A stretch of 64,000 bases of DNA from Bidens hawaiensis (Eukaryota; Streptophyta; Magnoliopsida; Asterales; Asteraceae). The DNA is taken from NCBI GenBank assembly GCA_021521415.1, contig JAIQDT010001743.1, forward strand, positions 248,001 through 312,000, written 5' to 3'. A program made the position numbers and the translations under genes. Under the pieces are notes generated by a model. That model did no database searches, was not told where the DNA came from, and saw nothing but the letters and a program-made list of their open reading frames with translations. Below, piece by piece: positions 20,201-31,725 of the stretch. Every line of letters starts with the position of its first letter. Position 1 is the stretch's first letter.

Positions 20201-23200
20201 ATGGCTGATCAAGAACAACAAAATCAACCACCACAAGAACAACCTTCACAAGGACAACCACAACAACAAGATCAACAAGATGAAGTGATCTTATTGCCGT
20301 TTGATAAAAAGCACAACATTTGTGCTTATGTTGATCAAGATGTGACTGATTTGGAAACGTTTGGAGCTATGTTGACTTTCTTACGACGTTCAAAGATTCA
20401 CTATGCAATTACTGCTAAACCTAAAGTGTATCTTAGTATAATCAGGCAATTTTGGAACACGGCGGAATACGTTGAGGCAGATAAATGGGTTCGAGCTACA
20501 ATTAATCAGATTCCAATTACGATTGATGTTGAGGTCATTCGTCGGGTACTTCAATTTGACGATAATGATGATAACCCGAGTGAATTTGACAGGACATTGG
20601 TTAGAGGTTTATTCACACGCTTGAACTATGGTGGTGATATTCGTAAATCTATGCTGAACAAGAATGGGTTGTGTCCACCATACAAGTATCTGTTGCATGT
20701 TCTACTTCATTGTATGAGTGGACGTTGCGGTGGGTTTGATGAGTGTAGACTAAGTTTGCAGTCGGCGTTTGTTGCTCTAATCCTAAACAAGTCCTTCAAC
20801 TACTCAGAACTCATCTTTGATCATCTGAAAGAGCAGGTTCAGCAAACTCTACAGTCAATGAAGTTCTTGATGTACCCTCGCTTTTTACAGCTAATTATTC
20901 AGGATTTGATTCCAAATTTGGTGATTGATCGAACGTTGGTGAACGATGTTCTTGATATGGAACATATGAAAGCTGAAATGGTACATCGTATGTTAATTTA
21001 TAGAAAGGAAAAGCCACAGGACAAACGGATGATTGGTCATATAATCAATCCGGATTATGTATGTCCTCCTAATGAGCGCTGGATCCACGATGATTCGGAT
21101 TCCGAGCGTGAAGGGGGAGAAGGTGGGAACAATGATGGTGGAGATGATGATGGTGATAATGATGGGAATGATGGTGCTGATGGAGCTGGTGAACGAGCTC
21201 TTAAAGAACAACAAGATGCAGTCGATGCTGCTCTAGCTGCCACCATGAAAGCTCAGCTGGAAAGAAAAAGAAAGAGTAAAGTTGTAGCTACTGGTGAACC
21301 ATCAAAGAAGCCCCGTGTGTCTGCTGGGGCTGGGGTAATCATTTGAACCCCACCACCACGTCAATCAACTCCTCAAAGCTCGGCGGTGCTGCTAACTACT
21401 AGCACTCCGATGCTTACCTTGATGACGACGTTGGTGTCACATGAGAGGCTCGGTCTTATTCCTCAAATTGCGTTAACCGAGATACCAAGGCCTCCTGCTG
21501 TATTGTCTACAGTATCTTCTACTACATCAATGAGACCTCCTCCTCCGCCTAGTGATGTCTCATTCATGAGAATCACTCGGCCTCAAGGACCTGTTCAACC
21601 TGTTCACCCGTCTGTATACAACTTGCCACCAGGTCGTCAAACTGAAATGCTGCTAAATCTGCTACATCTATATAAAAATCAAATGGCAGCTGACCGTCAA
21701 ACTCAAGAACGACTGAGGGAGAATCAACGACGAATGATGAGTTATATTTCTTTCTGTCAGAAGGAGACTAAGTCGTTGCGTACGATTGTTGAGTCTCAGG
21801 GGGTGAAATTAAAGGAACAAGAAGAGTTGATTTTACAATTAACTTGTAAAGAAGATGCCCTCAAGAAACTTAAGAATGGCGATGATGATCCTGACAAATC
21901 TGATGCAGGAGGTGAGCCTAAACAATCGCATGGTTCATCCTCTGGTGCAGGTGTTAGTGGCGGTGATGATTTGAGCAAGCAGATAATTATTTATCAAGAT
22001 CCAACAGCTGCCAAGCCAATTGAAATGATTGCAGCTAACACAGTGATATCTGTTGATGGATCAGGGGTGGTTCGTAGTATGGTAAACAGAGATGAGATAG
22101 AGGTTGGTGAGTTTGTGGTTAGATCCTTGACACGGGAGTAGATTTCGATTCTGCTTGGCTGAATGACGATCAGTTGACTGCTTTAGAGACTGAGCCTGAT
22201 GTCGAAGTGATAACTGAGGAGGAATTGGAAGTTGATCCGTTGTTTATGAATACGGAATTTGTTTATGAGGATGAAGAGATTGAGATGGAGGATGTGACAG
22301 CTGAAGAGTACCCGGACTTGTATCAACATGCAAACGTTGATCAAGGTGCTCCGGTATTTCATGAAGAAGTAATTAAAGAGACTGAGGATGAATTGGAAAA
22401 GGTTGTGCAGCGAACAGTATCCTCACTCAAAGAAGTGACTGATGAGGACGTAGAAAGATGGTTCAAACGTCATAAAGTGGGTAAAATCATCAGTGCTTAT
22501 CGTTATGTAGATCAAGAAAGAAAAGATACTGCTGCTGCTTGGGTTGAGGCTAATTAGATGACTACCTTCAAGACTGTTTCAAAGGTACACATTGATATTG
22601 TTTCATGGGCTTACGACTCTGACCTTAAAGTATGTATAGTCAAGTGGGAAAAGGGGTCCAGTATTACGAGAGGATAATGGATGTTTTAACTCTACCGCGT
22701 TGGGATGTACATACCCTCGCGAGATGTCCATTTATCAATCGTGAGGGTTACGAACGGCTGAGTGGTTTCATCAACACTTACTTCGAGGTCAATCATGGTT
22801 TCAAATTCTTCAAGCCCCAGGTCCCAAGACGTAAGCAATTGACGAGATTGATCCAAGGACCGGCTGGAAGAAACTTGTCTTGAAAGTGAAGCCGCCAAAG
22901 ACGATGAAAAAGGTTCCTGTGAAGACAATGCCTCAAGATATTTATCTGTCTTTAAACCGTTGGTACTATGAAAATCGTACTGGCGAGGCCATTATTGTTC
23001 GTGGTCGAGGACTGCAGACCGAGCTCATCAAGATAATCAACCCAATGTGGTTGGTTAATTTATCAGAGACATACAATGATGTGCTATATAGGAAGCAGAT
23101 TTTGATCGAGCGCCAAGAAGATTACGACCTGGCTATGCAATTCCAACGAGTCGTTCGTGTGTGTCATGAACATGGAATTCATAGTAGCAGAGACTGGCAG

Positions 23201-23218
23201 TCCAAGCGTTTCAAATAA
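20201..23218 (+). pseudogene. Copia A extra ORF, broken
   Basis: A protein of about 1,000 residues coded between pol and the 3' LTR, not a retroviral enzyme. It has a Gln/Pro-rich start, then a conserved N-terminal domain (about 28-250) with DKKHNICAYVDQD, FLRRSKIHYAIT, IIRQFWNTAEY and LLHVLLHCMSG, an acidic Gly/Asp/Asn run near 300-325, a basic patch (KRKSKVV, KKPR), a Pro/Ser-rich linker and coiled coil (21600-21870), an acidic part, and a C-terminal domain with MPQDIYLSLNRWYYEN and MWLVNLSETYND near 22930-23090. Breaks are TGA at 21344-21346, frame changes near 22130 and 22650, and one near 22870. Copia B and the fragment at 5329 encode relatives. I recall similar predicted proteins as abundant in Asteraceae annotations under misleading enzyme or synaptobrevin-like names; not checked. 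Function unknown. The basic patches would fit a nuclear, nucleic-acid-binding role, but that is inference. Confidence 0.8.
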
Positions 23219-23236
23219 GTTAAAGACAAAGAGCTC

Positions 23237-23248
23237 AAGAAGAGGGGG
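23237..23248 (+). promoter_or_regulatory. polypurine tract of Copia A
   Basis: AAGAAGAGGGGG, four bases before the TG of the 3' LTR. It would prime plus-strand DNA synthesis. Confidence 0.85.
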
Positions 23249-23252
23249 TGTC

Positions 23253-23754
23253 TGTTAGTGCACGGTTTTGCGTCTAGAGTCTTTGTATTTATCGTTAATG
23301 TTTTATTTATTAATTAATGTAATATTTAATGTTTATTATTAACTAGTTCGTTAAGGTTAAGTCTAGTTCGCTAGGGATGTTAGCGAACTAAGACATTATA
23401 ATGTATTCCCTCCTGATTCGTTAGGGGATGTTAACGAATCAGGGGGTGGTTCGTTATGTTAATTTATGTAACGAAGGGGAAGCTGGTTCGCTAGGGGATG
23501 TTAGCGAACCAGGTCACCTTCTATATATAGTGAACTACTGTTCACTTTAATTATGAGATGAGAAAAAGAGTTTTTGAGTAATTGCTCTCTCTCAAGCTTC
23601 ACCTTAACATTATCCATCTAATATATTGATAATATATACACATACATAACATTAAATCAAGGTTAATTATGAGCTAGATCCTTAGGTGTTCTAATCGGAT
23701 ATTCACAGATCTGAGATCTGTTATTGTTATCGATTGCTAATCCGGGAACCAACA
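23253..23754 (+). repeat. 3' LTR of Copia A
   Basis: A 502-bp copy of 9665-10166 with about five changes. The dyad row is at 23364-23512. In this copy H1 is 10 bp (TAGTTCGCTA/TAGCGAACTA), because the 5' LTR has a G where this one has A. It ends GGGAACCAACA, followed by the ATTTT duplication. Confidence 0.95.
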
Positions 23755-24948
23755 ATTTTGAATATGTAAATCCGGCCCCGACCTATGTTTGTTTGGTTGT
23801 GTTTGGTTGTTGAGCTTGTTTTTGGCCATATGGATGGTTCAAAAGTTGTAAACGGTTATTATTTATTTTTCGGTTTTCTTTTTGGCCATAAAGATAGTTC
23901 AAATTTGTAATAGGGTAAATAATTGTTAGTTTATAAATTTGTAATTAAGAAGACACGAAGATAACCGAGGACGAGCTCAAGGATTTCTTGGAGTTAGTGG
24001 GAGTTCGGGCAAGATGATAGGATGCACGAAGAAGTCCATCCTTGTGGTTGTTTTGTGTTGTGAACCCCTTGACCCGATCGGTCTCCCTAATTGGCTCTAG
24101 CGAGACCGATCACCTTTCAGCCATAAGGATTTACATATTTTTTATTTTTTTGCTATTGTGGTTGCTTGGAATGTTTATAATAGGATTATAATATCACCGA
24201 ACTAATACCAAATAAATTTGAAAAATAAACATTTTATTAACCAAGTAAGTTTTGCAAATTAAAAGCGTTTTGATTTCCAAAACTAATAACTTAATAGATT
24301 TTCTATTAACTTAAAATTGGTTAGTTATATCGCGACAAACTTAGTTTTTAATAGGTTATTTAAAACCTAAGTGTCCTGAGAGATGAAAGGGTTCATCAAT
24401 TCGTCCCGATAATAAATACAGTAAAATTTGACATTTACTCTATTTGGTAATTTTAAAATTAATCCCAATTTAAAAACAATAGTTTATGCCAATCCTACTA
24501 CAAGTCACACTTGAGGCATAATGCGAAATTTCGAGTGTTTGGAGCTACAACACCGCACTTGTTTTCTAGCCTATCCCATCAAGGTGAAAGCGTTTCGTTG
24601 ACACATCCGGCCCTTTCACACGTCACGGTACTAGGACAACTATTACTTTACTCTCCTGTTACGTGCTAAAGCTGTCTGGAGACTTAAAGTGGGCTAAGAT
24701 GAGGCTAAATGTATCTATACAAACAATCGTTGTCTCTATAGGCCTCATAAACTGAGAGTTGTCTCTATTCACAATTGGTAATCGTTGTCAATCTGCCTAA
24801 CCACTTATTAATGTTGTGTGCTACAGCTGCCTTTAATAACTGGAATCCGGATTCTCATGCTCCTATCTCATTAATGTTATTGGGTCATTAATAATGGGAC
24901 TACAATGTCGAAAATACTAATTAAATTTACTTTTGATTAATTAATCAG
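23755..24948 (+). other. leader of outer Copia, right part
   Basis: Noncoding, and continuous with 9492-9659 before Copia A inserted. It contains a 10-bp inverted repeat GATCGGTCTC 24076-24085 with GAGACCGATC 24102-24111. I see no ORF and no word array like that of Copia A. Confidence 0.7.
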
Positions 24949-25929
24949 ATGTCGTCAAACGAAAACTCACCCTACGCCCTTAAGACTATCCTTGAGAAGG
25001 ATAAACTGAACGGTACCAACTTCATCGAATGGCACCGCAACTTGAGACTTGTTCTCACTATGGCAAAGCGCCTGTATGTTCTCGATGGACCTGTTCCAAC
25101 CGAGCCTGAAAACAACACAGCCGCAGCTCGAAAATTCCTTGACAAGCATAAGGATGACTCGGCTGAGGTCTCCTGTATTATGCTAGCCACCATGAGTTTT
25201 GAGCTTGCTAAAGGCTTGGAAGACTTTGGTGCCTATGAGATGCTTGAGCAACTCAAGGGCATGTTCCAGAAACAAGCCCGTCAAGAACGTTTCGACACCA
25301 TGAAACAACTCATTAGTTGCAAGATGGCAGAAGGGTCTCCCGTCAGTGCGCATGTTCTCAAGATGAAGAGGCACATCGATCAACTCAAGAAACTTGATTA
25401 TCCCATGCCCGATGAGATGGCATCTGATTTCATCCTCAACTCTCTCCCCAACTCATACGACCAGTTCGTAATGAATATCAACATGAATGGTTGGGTGAAG
25501 ACAGTGCCGGAGCTTCATAACATGCTCAAGACGGATGAGATGAACGTTCCTTCAAGGACCAATCAAGTTCTGACCATTCGATCTGTTGGTGTCAAGAAGC
25601 CTAATCCCAAGAACCGGGGTTATAAGGGTAAAGGCAAGAAGAATGTTACTGTTGCTGCCAAGGTTGCCACCAACACTGACAAGAAGGTTGCAAAGCTACC
25701 ACCGCCGCCCTTTGAGGAGCGCCAGTGCTACAAATGCAACCAGATGGGGCACTGGATGCGAAACTGCCCCGAATACCTTGCTGAGATCAAGATGAAGAGA
25801 GGCAATGGTGAAGGCTCTTCTCGAGGTATTTCCATATACGTTATTAAACTTTTCACTGTCTCTAGCAACACATGGGTATTTGATACCGTATGTGATTTCC
25901 ACATCTTTAATGTCTTTGCAGGAGCCTGA
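24949..25929 (+). pseudogene. gag: outer Copia gag with start of protease
   Basis: A 326-residue open frame. The first two thirds are a typical Copia Gag (LNGTNFIEWHRNLRLVL near residue 22, then FILNSLPNSYDQF). A Lys/Gly-rich basic stretch follows, then the zinc knuckle CYKCNQMGHWMRNC near 262-275. The frame continues into protease sequence NTWVFDTVCDFH near 305, where the usual catalytic DTG or DSG is DTV, so the protease is dead, and a stop follows soon after. Gag itself appears intact and could be translated. The start is the first ATG after the leader and matches the usual start region for this group. Confidence 0.88.
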
Positions 25930-26281
25930 GAAGTGAAGGAAACTGAATAAAGGCAGCATGGAACTCATTGTTGGAGATGAGAAGAGAGTACCAGTTCTGG
26001 AAATTGGAGTATTTCATTTTACTTGTCCATCTAGCCTAGTTTTTCTTTTGAATAATTATTTGTATGCTCCTGGTTAGACCAGCAACATCGTTTCAATTTC
26101 TTTACTGTTTGAACAAGGTTTTAAGTACGTGTTTTAATGGCATATCTATTTTTGCTTACTTAAATGACATCTTTTATTTCGAGGCTAAACCTTGAAATGA
26201 TATATATTAGATTGATGTTCAAACTAATAATAACGTATATATAATCTTTCAAAACGTATCAGATCTGGCATCAATGATACA
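25930..26281 (+). other. decayed protease region of outer Copia
   Basis: No open frame. The position corresponds to the rest of the protease and the protease-integrase linker. Fragments such as NIVSISLLFEQGF can be read in mixed frames. Confidence 0.5.
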
Positions 26282-26890
26282 TTTCTATGGCATTGCCGAC
26301 TTGGCCACATAAGCAAGGCGAGAGTTAAAAGACTCCAATCCGAAGGGATTCTTGAATCCACAGGATCGAAATCTTTTAACAATTGTGAGTCTTGCTTAGA
26401 TGGCAAACTCGCCAAAGACTCCTTCACTCATAAGAGTGAACGAGCAAATGATCTGTTAGGACTCATACATACTGATGTATGTGGACCTTTCAGAACCATG
26501 CCTAGAAACCATGAAAGATACTTTGTTTCTTTTATCGACGATTATGGTCGATACGCTTATGTATATCTTATGAAACACAAGCATGAAACTTTTGAAAAGT
26601 TTAAAGAGTTTCAAAACAAAGTGGAAAACCAACTTGGTAAAACCATTAAGATACTTCGATCAGATCGAGGTGGAGAGTATCTCAGCTCAGAGTTCATCAC
26701 TCATCTAAAAAAATTGTTTCACAGCTCACTCCACCTGGCACACCCCAACATAATGGCGTGAACGAAAGGTGGAATCGAACTTTGCTAAACATGGTTCGAT
26801 CGATGATATGTAGAACTAACTTGCCTCACTCCTTTTGGAGTTTCGCCCTTATAACCGCCTCCCGCATTCGTCAAATACTACTAGCAAAGT
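26282..26890 (+). pseudogene. outer Copia integrase, frameshifted
   Basis: In one frame from 26282: FLWHCRLGHISKARV and CESCLDGK (zinc motif), then IHTDVCGPF (first catalytic Asp) and RSDRGGEY (second Asp). A frameshift near 26715 moves the last part (TPPGTPQHNGV, ERWNRTLLNM, containing the catalytic Glu) into another frame. Sequence quickly decays after 26840. Integrase would insert the element DNA into the nucleus genome; this copy is broken. Confidence 0.85.
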
Positions 26891-27082
26891 GGTTATTAAT
26901 TCTTTCATCCTGATACAAATACGATTTCTGTCAGGAGGAAATGCCACTTCCTTGAGAATAAATTTCTCAATCGAGGAACTGGAGATAACATTCCTGATCT
27001 TGAAGAAATTCAAGAACCACAACCAACCGCTGAGGAAGTTGGAGAGTCTGATCAACAAGTTGTTGTTGCTAATACATCAGAC

Positions 27083-27930
27083 ATGAACACAAGCGTTCGC
27101 AGAAGTAGTAGGACTTCCGTACCAAATTCTAAATACCTATGGAATTTAGATGGTCCCGTACTCTTTTTAGTAGCCGAGTCTGACGACCAACCTACTAACT
27201 ACAAATCTGCAATCTTGGATTTGGAATCTGAGAAAAGGTGTGAAGCCATGAACGCCGAGATGAAATCTATTCATGACAATCAAGTCTGGAACTTGATTGA
27301 GCTACCCCCCGAAGGTCGGGCAATAAGGAGCAACTTGGTTTTCAAACATGCATCTCGTAGCTGGAATCTACATTTTGATGAGAATAATCAAAGAGTTTGA
27401 TTTTATCAAAAATGAAGATGAGCCTTGCGTTTACATAAAGGCTAGTGGGAGCACTATATCATTCCTCTTGCTGTAAGTGGATGATATACTGATAATTGGA
27501 AACAACATTCCTATGCTTAAGGAAGTTAAGCACTGGTTGGGATCTTGTTTCGCAATAAAAGATCTTGGTGAAGCTGCTTATATTATGGAAATCAATATCT
27601 ACCGAGATAGATCTAAGCAGCTTCTAGGTCTAAGTCAAAGTAAATACATAAGCGAACTCATGGCACGCTTCTCAATGGACAACTCCAAGATAGGAGCTGT
27701 TCCATTGCTAAAGGAACCGTTTTAGCAAATCGCAATCTCCGGCAACGGACATTGAGACAAAGCACATGCAAGCAATTCCATATGCTTCAGCGATTGGCTC
27801 TGTCATGTACGCTATATTATGCACTAGATCTGATGTATCGTAAGCATGTTTGGAGGAGTGGAATAGGAGCTCATTGTAAGATGTTACACTGACGCTAACT
27901 TCCAGAATGACCGAGATGTTTCTCGCTCAT
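27083..27930 (+). pseudogene. outer Copia RT remnant
   Basis: The part at 27083-27350 carries the linker and first RT residues (EKRCEAMNAEMKS, DNQVWNLIELPPEGRAI). The RT fingers and most of the palm are missing: after LVFKHASRSWNLHFD the sequence jumps to IKEFDFIKNEDEPCVY. The catalytic YVDD region reads stop-VDDILIIGNN at about 27474, the Tyr codon being TAA. Further RT sequence (KDLGEAAYIMEINIYRDR) continues to about 27720. A large deletion plus nonsense changes make it inactive. Confidence 0.8.
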
Positions 27931-28225
27931 AATCTGCTTGGATGAAGAAATTCGTATCCAACCTCGATCTGGTTCCAAGTTTAGGAAAAAGATCGACGTA
28001 ATATGTGATAACACAGGTGCTATTGCTCAAGCCAAAGAGCCCAATTATCATCACATGGCCAAGCACATTTTTAGTTCCACTATACGAGAAATACTGGAAC
28101 GAGGTGACATCATAATAAGCAAAGTAGACACATATCAAAAACTAGGTGACTCGTTCACTAAGCCGATGACTCAAGACAAGCACACAGATGCTATCGGGCT
28201 TAGACTTGCTAGTGTTTTATTTTGA
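27884..28225 (+). pseudogene. outer Copia RNase H remnant
   Basis: YTDANFQNDRDVSRS near 27885 marks the RNase H start; the middle is disrupted. From 27938 the frame gives VICDNTGAIAQAKEP and KVDTYQKLGDSFTKPM, the usual C-terminal end of Copia Pol, ending at 28225. Confidence 0.78.
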
Positions 28226-29068
28226 TTTAGTATTTGGATGTATGAACATTTAAAACAGTTGTACTTTTCAGTTCACTTTTGATTTAATGGTTAAATGCAA
28301 ATGTTGAATAATACAACTGTGTTCATTTTAATACGTTTAATCCGTGAATATTGTATTCTAAATTATCCGTAGTCGGTCAGACTCGTGGGAACGATTCTGA
28401 ATTAAGACTATTCTGACTTTGGACTCAAGCAGTTGACTTCCAAACTCACAGACCTCATTATGAATGACGTTGGATGTAACTCGCGTCAAATCATCTTCAT
28501 GGATCTTGATCATAAGATGTTTTGATAATAGTATGCTCATTTAGTATCCTTAGACCTGAGATACATATTAGAACTTTCGTTTACCAAGGATTCGAGGAAT
28601 ATTCTTTGATCATGTCAACCGTTGTTGCGTAACTGCCAGCCATAAAGGCATTGGTTGGGAATATTCTGGAGTTCAGTGGGAGTTGTATGTAGTCAAGATG
28701 GGATTCTGTATTCTTACATTAAAATGTAACAGTTAGACATATTGGCGCCCTCGTTGATTCAAACTGCTAAAGTGTGAGGCCTCACCCAAACTTACTGTGT
28801 GTTTGATTGGACCAATTTGACTCTATATCGAGAACTAAAATAACTGAACACTGTATGAGATTGATTTGATCCATGTCTCATTGTTCAATTGATGTCTTAT
28901 ACAGAAAGGATAGATGACAACGATTACTATAAATTCATTGTCTTGCAATAAGGTATTCCAAGATACTTTGGTTATGGATTTAAAAATTGTCATATTTGGT
29001 TGGGAACAACTATGTTTAGCTAGAACGCCTCTGGCTGTTAGCGTTGTGATACTTGACCCAAATCCGTC
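28226..29068 (+). other. 3' untranslated part of outer Copia
   Basis: No coding evidence. It lies between the end of Pol and the polypurine tract AAGTGGGAGAC at 29070-29080, an often-seen Copia tract. The small ORFs here (28358-28540, 28835-29144) are in both strands and unsupported. Confidence 0.7.
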
Positions 29069-29080
29069 CAAGTGGGAGAC

Positions 29081-30095
29081 TGTTGGATTTAATGGTCGGT
29101 TCGGGTCAAGTCAACGCGACCGACCCGAATGTGACCCGGTATGAGTTACACCGGGGGTTAACGAAACATAAACCCACTTAAATGTTAATTGGGCCCGACA
29201 CAAAAGATTAGATGGACCGGATGATGGTTAAAGGCTTTGTTTGGTTTATTGGGCTCAAGCCCAATTGGTTTAATATGATTGAACCCTAATAATATTACTA
29301 TATATGGTATATGTTAGTATTATTAAACTTAGACCTTACATAACATAACCCTAATTATCACCATCTCTTCAGCCGCCGCCTCCGGCGCCGATTTCCGGCA
29401 AGTCGGTTTTCCGGCGGGTATTTTCCGGCCAATATACACCTAACACAGCCACCTCAAGTTGTTCTCCAGCCACCGCAAGAGCCACCGCAGCTCCATAATA
29501 GCTCCGGTGTTATTGAGACCTTAAGTCTCGTTTTTCCGGCGACCTGGTACAGATCCGGCAAGCTCGTTTTTCCGGCGAGTGTTATTCTGGTGACTTGCTG
29601 CTGCTGTTTGGTTGCCGTTTGTTGCCGTCCACCGCTGTCCGCTGCTGTCCGAGGCTATAAGCTGTCGCTGCTCCGCCGAGGACCATCGCCGCCACTCCTA
29701 CCGTCGGACCACCACTCTGCCGCCGCTGTTGCTTCGTCGGACCGCTGCCGTCGCTCCGCCGGATCACCAACGCCGCCAGATCTCATTGTGTCAAGTCTAA
29801 CACTTTCGTTAAGCTCTCGTTGTCTTCCCGGTTTCAATAACCGAGGTATATCGATAAACTAGATCTATGGTTGTTTATTGTTTGTTTAATGATACTCGTA
29901 TAATAGTTGTAATCGGATCCGGGTTTTGGGTTTCGGTTTTGGTTCGTTTAATCGTTTAATCGTCCGCTGTGTTTTATAGTTCGTTTAAACATATATATTA
30001 ATATTGATTAACATTTATTGAAACGAAAATAATTAACTAAAACGGGTTAAAACAACTTGACCATTTTCGTTCTGAACCACCGTTGAAACCCAACA
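29081..30095 (+). repeat. 3' LTR of outer Copia
   Basis: A 1015-bp copy of 8462-9478, starting TGTTGGATTTAATGG and ending CCCAACA, followed by the GAGTT duplication. Differences from the 5' LTR include a 2-bp length change in the GC-rich part. Confidence 0.92.
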
Positions 30096-30360
30096 GAGTT
30101 CAATAGTTATAGTGGATGCACAATAGCTTTCGACATGAAGAATTCGAGTATAGGTGGTTGTTTACCAATGGGATACAAGGTCGTAGATTGGGCAATGTTT
30201 TATTTGGCTTGCCACAAGTAAAACATTGTACTAACACTAATCTCATTTATGCTTAAAAAGAATGTATCAAGGACATACCACTTATAGTTCTATTATAGTG
30301 TACAATAGTAATGTAGTATTAGGATAGTGCCAATGTTACATGAGTGAAATATATTTAAAA
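30096..30360. other. flank of outer Copia, nothing recognised
   Basis: AT-rich sequence without ORF. It begins with the GAGTT duplication and continues the host sequence of 7616-8461. Confidence 0.6.
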
Positions 30361-30361
30361 C

Positions 30362-30432
<71 letters not shown>
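30362..30432. repeat. (AT)n microsatellite
   Basis: About 70 bp of uninterrupted AT dinucleotides ending at the fold-back MITE. A shorter AT stretch follows the MITE at 30955-30966. Confidence 0.97.
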
Positions 30433-30434
<2 letters not shown>

Positions 30435-30437
30435 TAT

Positions 30438-30949
30438 GGATCCTAAGAGAACCCTTTACAAATTAAGAACTTTGAGAACCATTTTGAACCACTAAAACAC
30501 CTTTAAAAAAATATTTAAAAAAATCATAAAACAAAAAATAATAAAATTTTTAAAAAAGTAAAAAAAAACAAAATTCATATATTTCATTCCGGTTTCATTA
30601 AAAAAAATAAAAAAATTTTAAAAAAATAAAAAAAAAACGTTGTATTACACATATGTATAATTTTACATAATCTTTAGTTACGTAATATACACATATGTAC
30701 AATATCATTTATCTTAAATTATACACATGTGTACAAAAAAACATGTAAATGTACATATATGTATATATTATACATATGTGTATATAATTTAGCTAAACCG
30801 AGTTTTTTTATGAAACCGGGATGATAAAATAAGAATTTTGTTTTTTTTTTTTACTTTTTTGATTTTTGTGTTTTTTTTTATTTTTTGGTTTTTTGTGGTC
30901 CAAAATGGTTCTCATAGCTCTCAATTTCAAAAAAGTTCTCTCATGATCC
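30438..30949. mobile_element. fold-back MITE inserted in an AT repeat
   Basis: About 512 bp whose two halves are inverted copies. The left end GGATCCTAAGAGAAC pairs with the right end, whose complement is GGATCATGAGAGAAC. Further in, TGAGAACCATTTTG occurs on both sides in inverted orientation, as do GGTTTCAT/ATGAAACC and a TACACATATGTAT core. There is no ORF. AT repeats flank both sides, so the target duplication is probably within the repeat and cannot be read. Confidence 0.85.
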
Positions 30950-30966
30950 TGATCATATATATATAC

Positions 30967-31725
30967 AACATATGTATGTATATATTATAAACTTAATAAA
31001 ATATAAATGTCATATTTATATAAAAAAGGATACTTTTAAATAAATTATGATACACTAAATTGTTATTTTAATTCAATTACAAAAGCATAAATCAGCGGCA
31101 CAATAAAGACCTTAAAAACAAATTGTAATGTAAAGAATTTTTAGGTGGATCAATGAGAAAATATGGTCAACATAGTCATATATTGATTTGAAAACTTCAT
31201 CATATGTAGTAGTAGGAGGCTACATTACAAGAATTGCGAGTTTCATCAGTAATTTCAATTTAAATTAAGTTGGATGAAACATCATAATTAAAAAACCCTC
31301 AATGATGTAGAACAGTATTATAGAATCAACTTGACAATTAATCATCTATGCACAATAGTTAACTATTTTATTACCGGATGGAGAGGTTTTAAGAATATCA
31401 ATTTCATTATGCATTGTAAAAATCTGAACCTCCATTGAAAGTTGTAAATAATAAAATAATAACAACCATCAGATTTACAACTACATTTGAATGTGAAATT
31501 TATAAATACCGAATGAAGAAGTTACATTGATTGTAGACTGAAGCTTCAACGGAAACCAGTGGATAGAATGTGGAGAATGCATCTTGGAATGTATGATATG
31601 TAGTAAACCCGCAGATGCTTATTTTTATAAAAACTCGTAAGTTTAGAAACCGTTTTAATTTGATATTAATTAAACAAATCAATCAAATTAATGGTATGAG
31701 AAATGGAATGGATGCTTTATAAGCT
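30967..31725. other. intergenic, nothing recognised
   Basis: AT-rich DNA with no supported ORF. The 60-residue minus ORF at 31500-31682 has no recognisable feature. It ends at GAACT (31726-31730), the target copy of the next element. Confidence 0.6.

Larger units (their letters stand above)
9665..23754 (+). mobile_element. Copia A: complete young Copia element with extra ORF
   Basis: A 14,090-bp element with two 502-bp LTRs (9665-10166, 23253-23754), flanked by a perfect ATTTT duplication (9660-9664, 23755-23759). It lies in the leader of the outer Copia. The LTRs differ at about five positions by eye, so insertion is recent. The order is LTR, primer site, long leader with word array, gag (three in-frame stops), intact pol (14609-17944), 2.2-kb spacer, broken extra ORF (20201-23218), polypurine tract, LTR. 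The length, large gag and 3' extra ORF suggest the SIRE/Maximus branch of Copia; lineage assignment would need a reverse transcriptase tree. Confidence 0.95.
8462..30095 (+). mobile_element. outer Copia element, decayed, interrupted by Copia A
   Basis: An LTR retrotransposon bounded by LTRs of 1017 bp (8462-9478) and 1015 bp (29081-30095), with the 5-bp duplication GAGTT at 8457-8461 and 30096-30100. Without the nested Copia A it is about 7.5 kb. The order is LTR, primer site, leader, gag, protease remnant, integrase, a largely deleted reverse transcriptase, RNase H end, polypurine tract, LTR. By eye the LTRs differ at roughly 3% of positions, more than the LTRs of the element nested inside it, as expected for the older insertion. 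Gag is nearly intact; everything after it is broken. Confidence 0.92.

Noticed and set aside
20993..21246. Antisense ORFs within the Copia A extra ORF
   Set aside because: Shadows of the acidic Gly/Asp run; low-complexity Ser/Ile peptides.
20201..23218. Extra ORF as a retroviral-type envelope
   Set aside because: SIRE-type elements have been described with envelope-like ORFs, but I see no signal peptide, membrane segment or furin-like site here.
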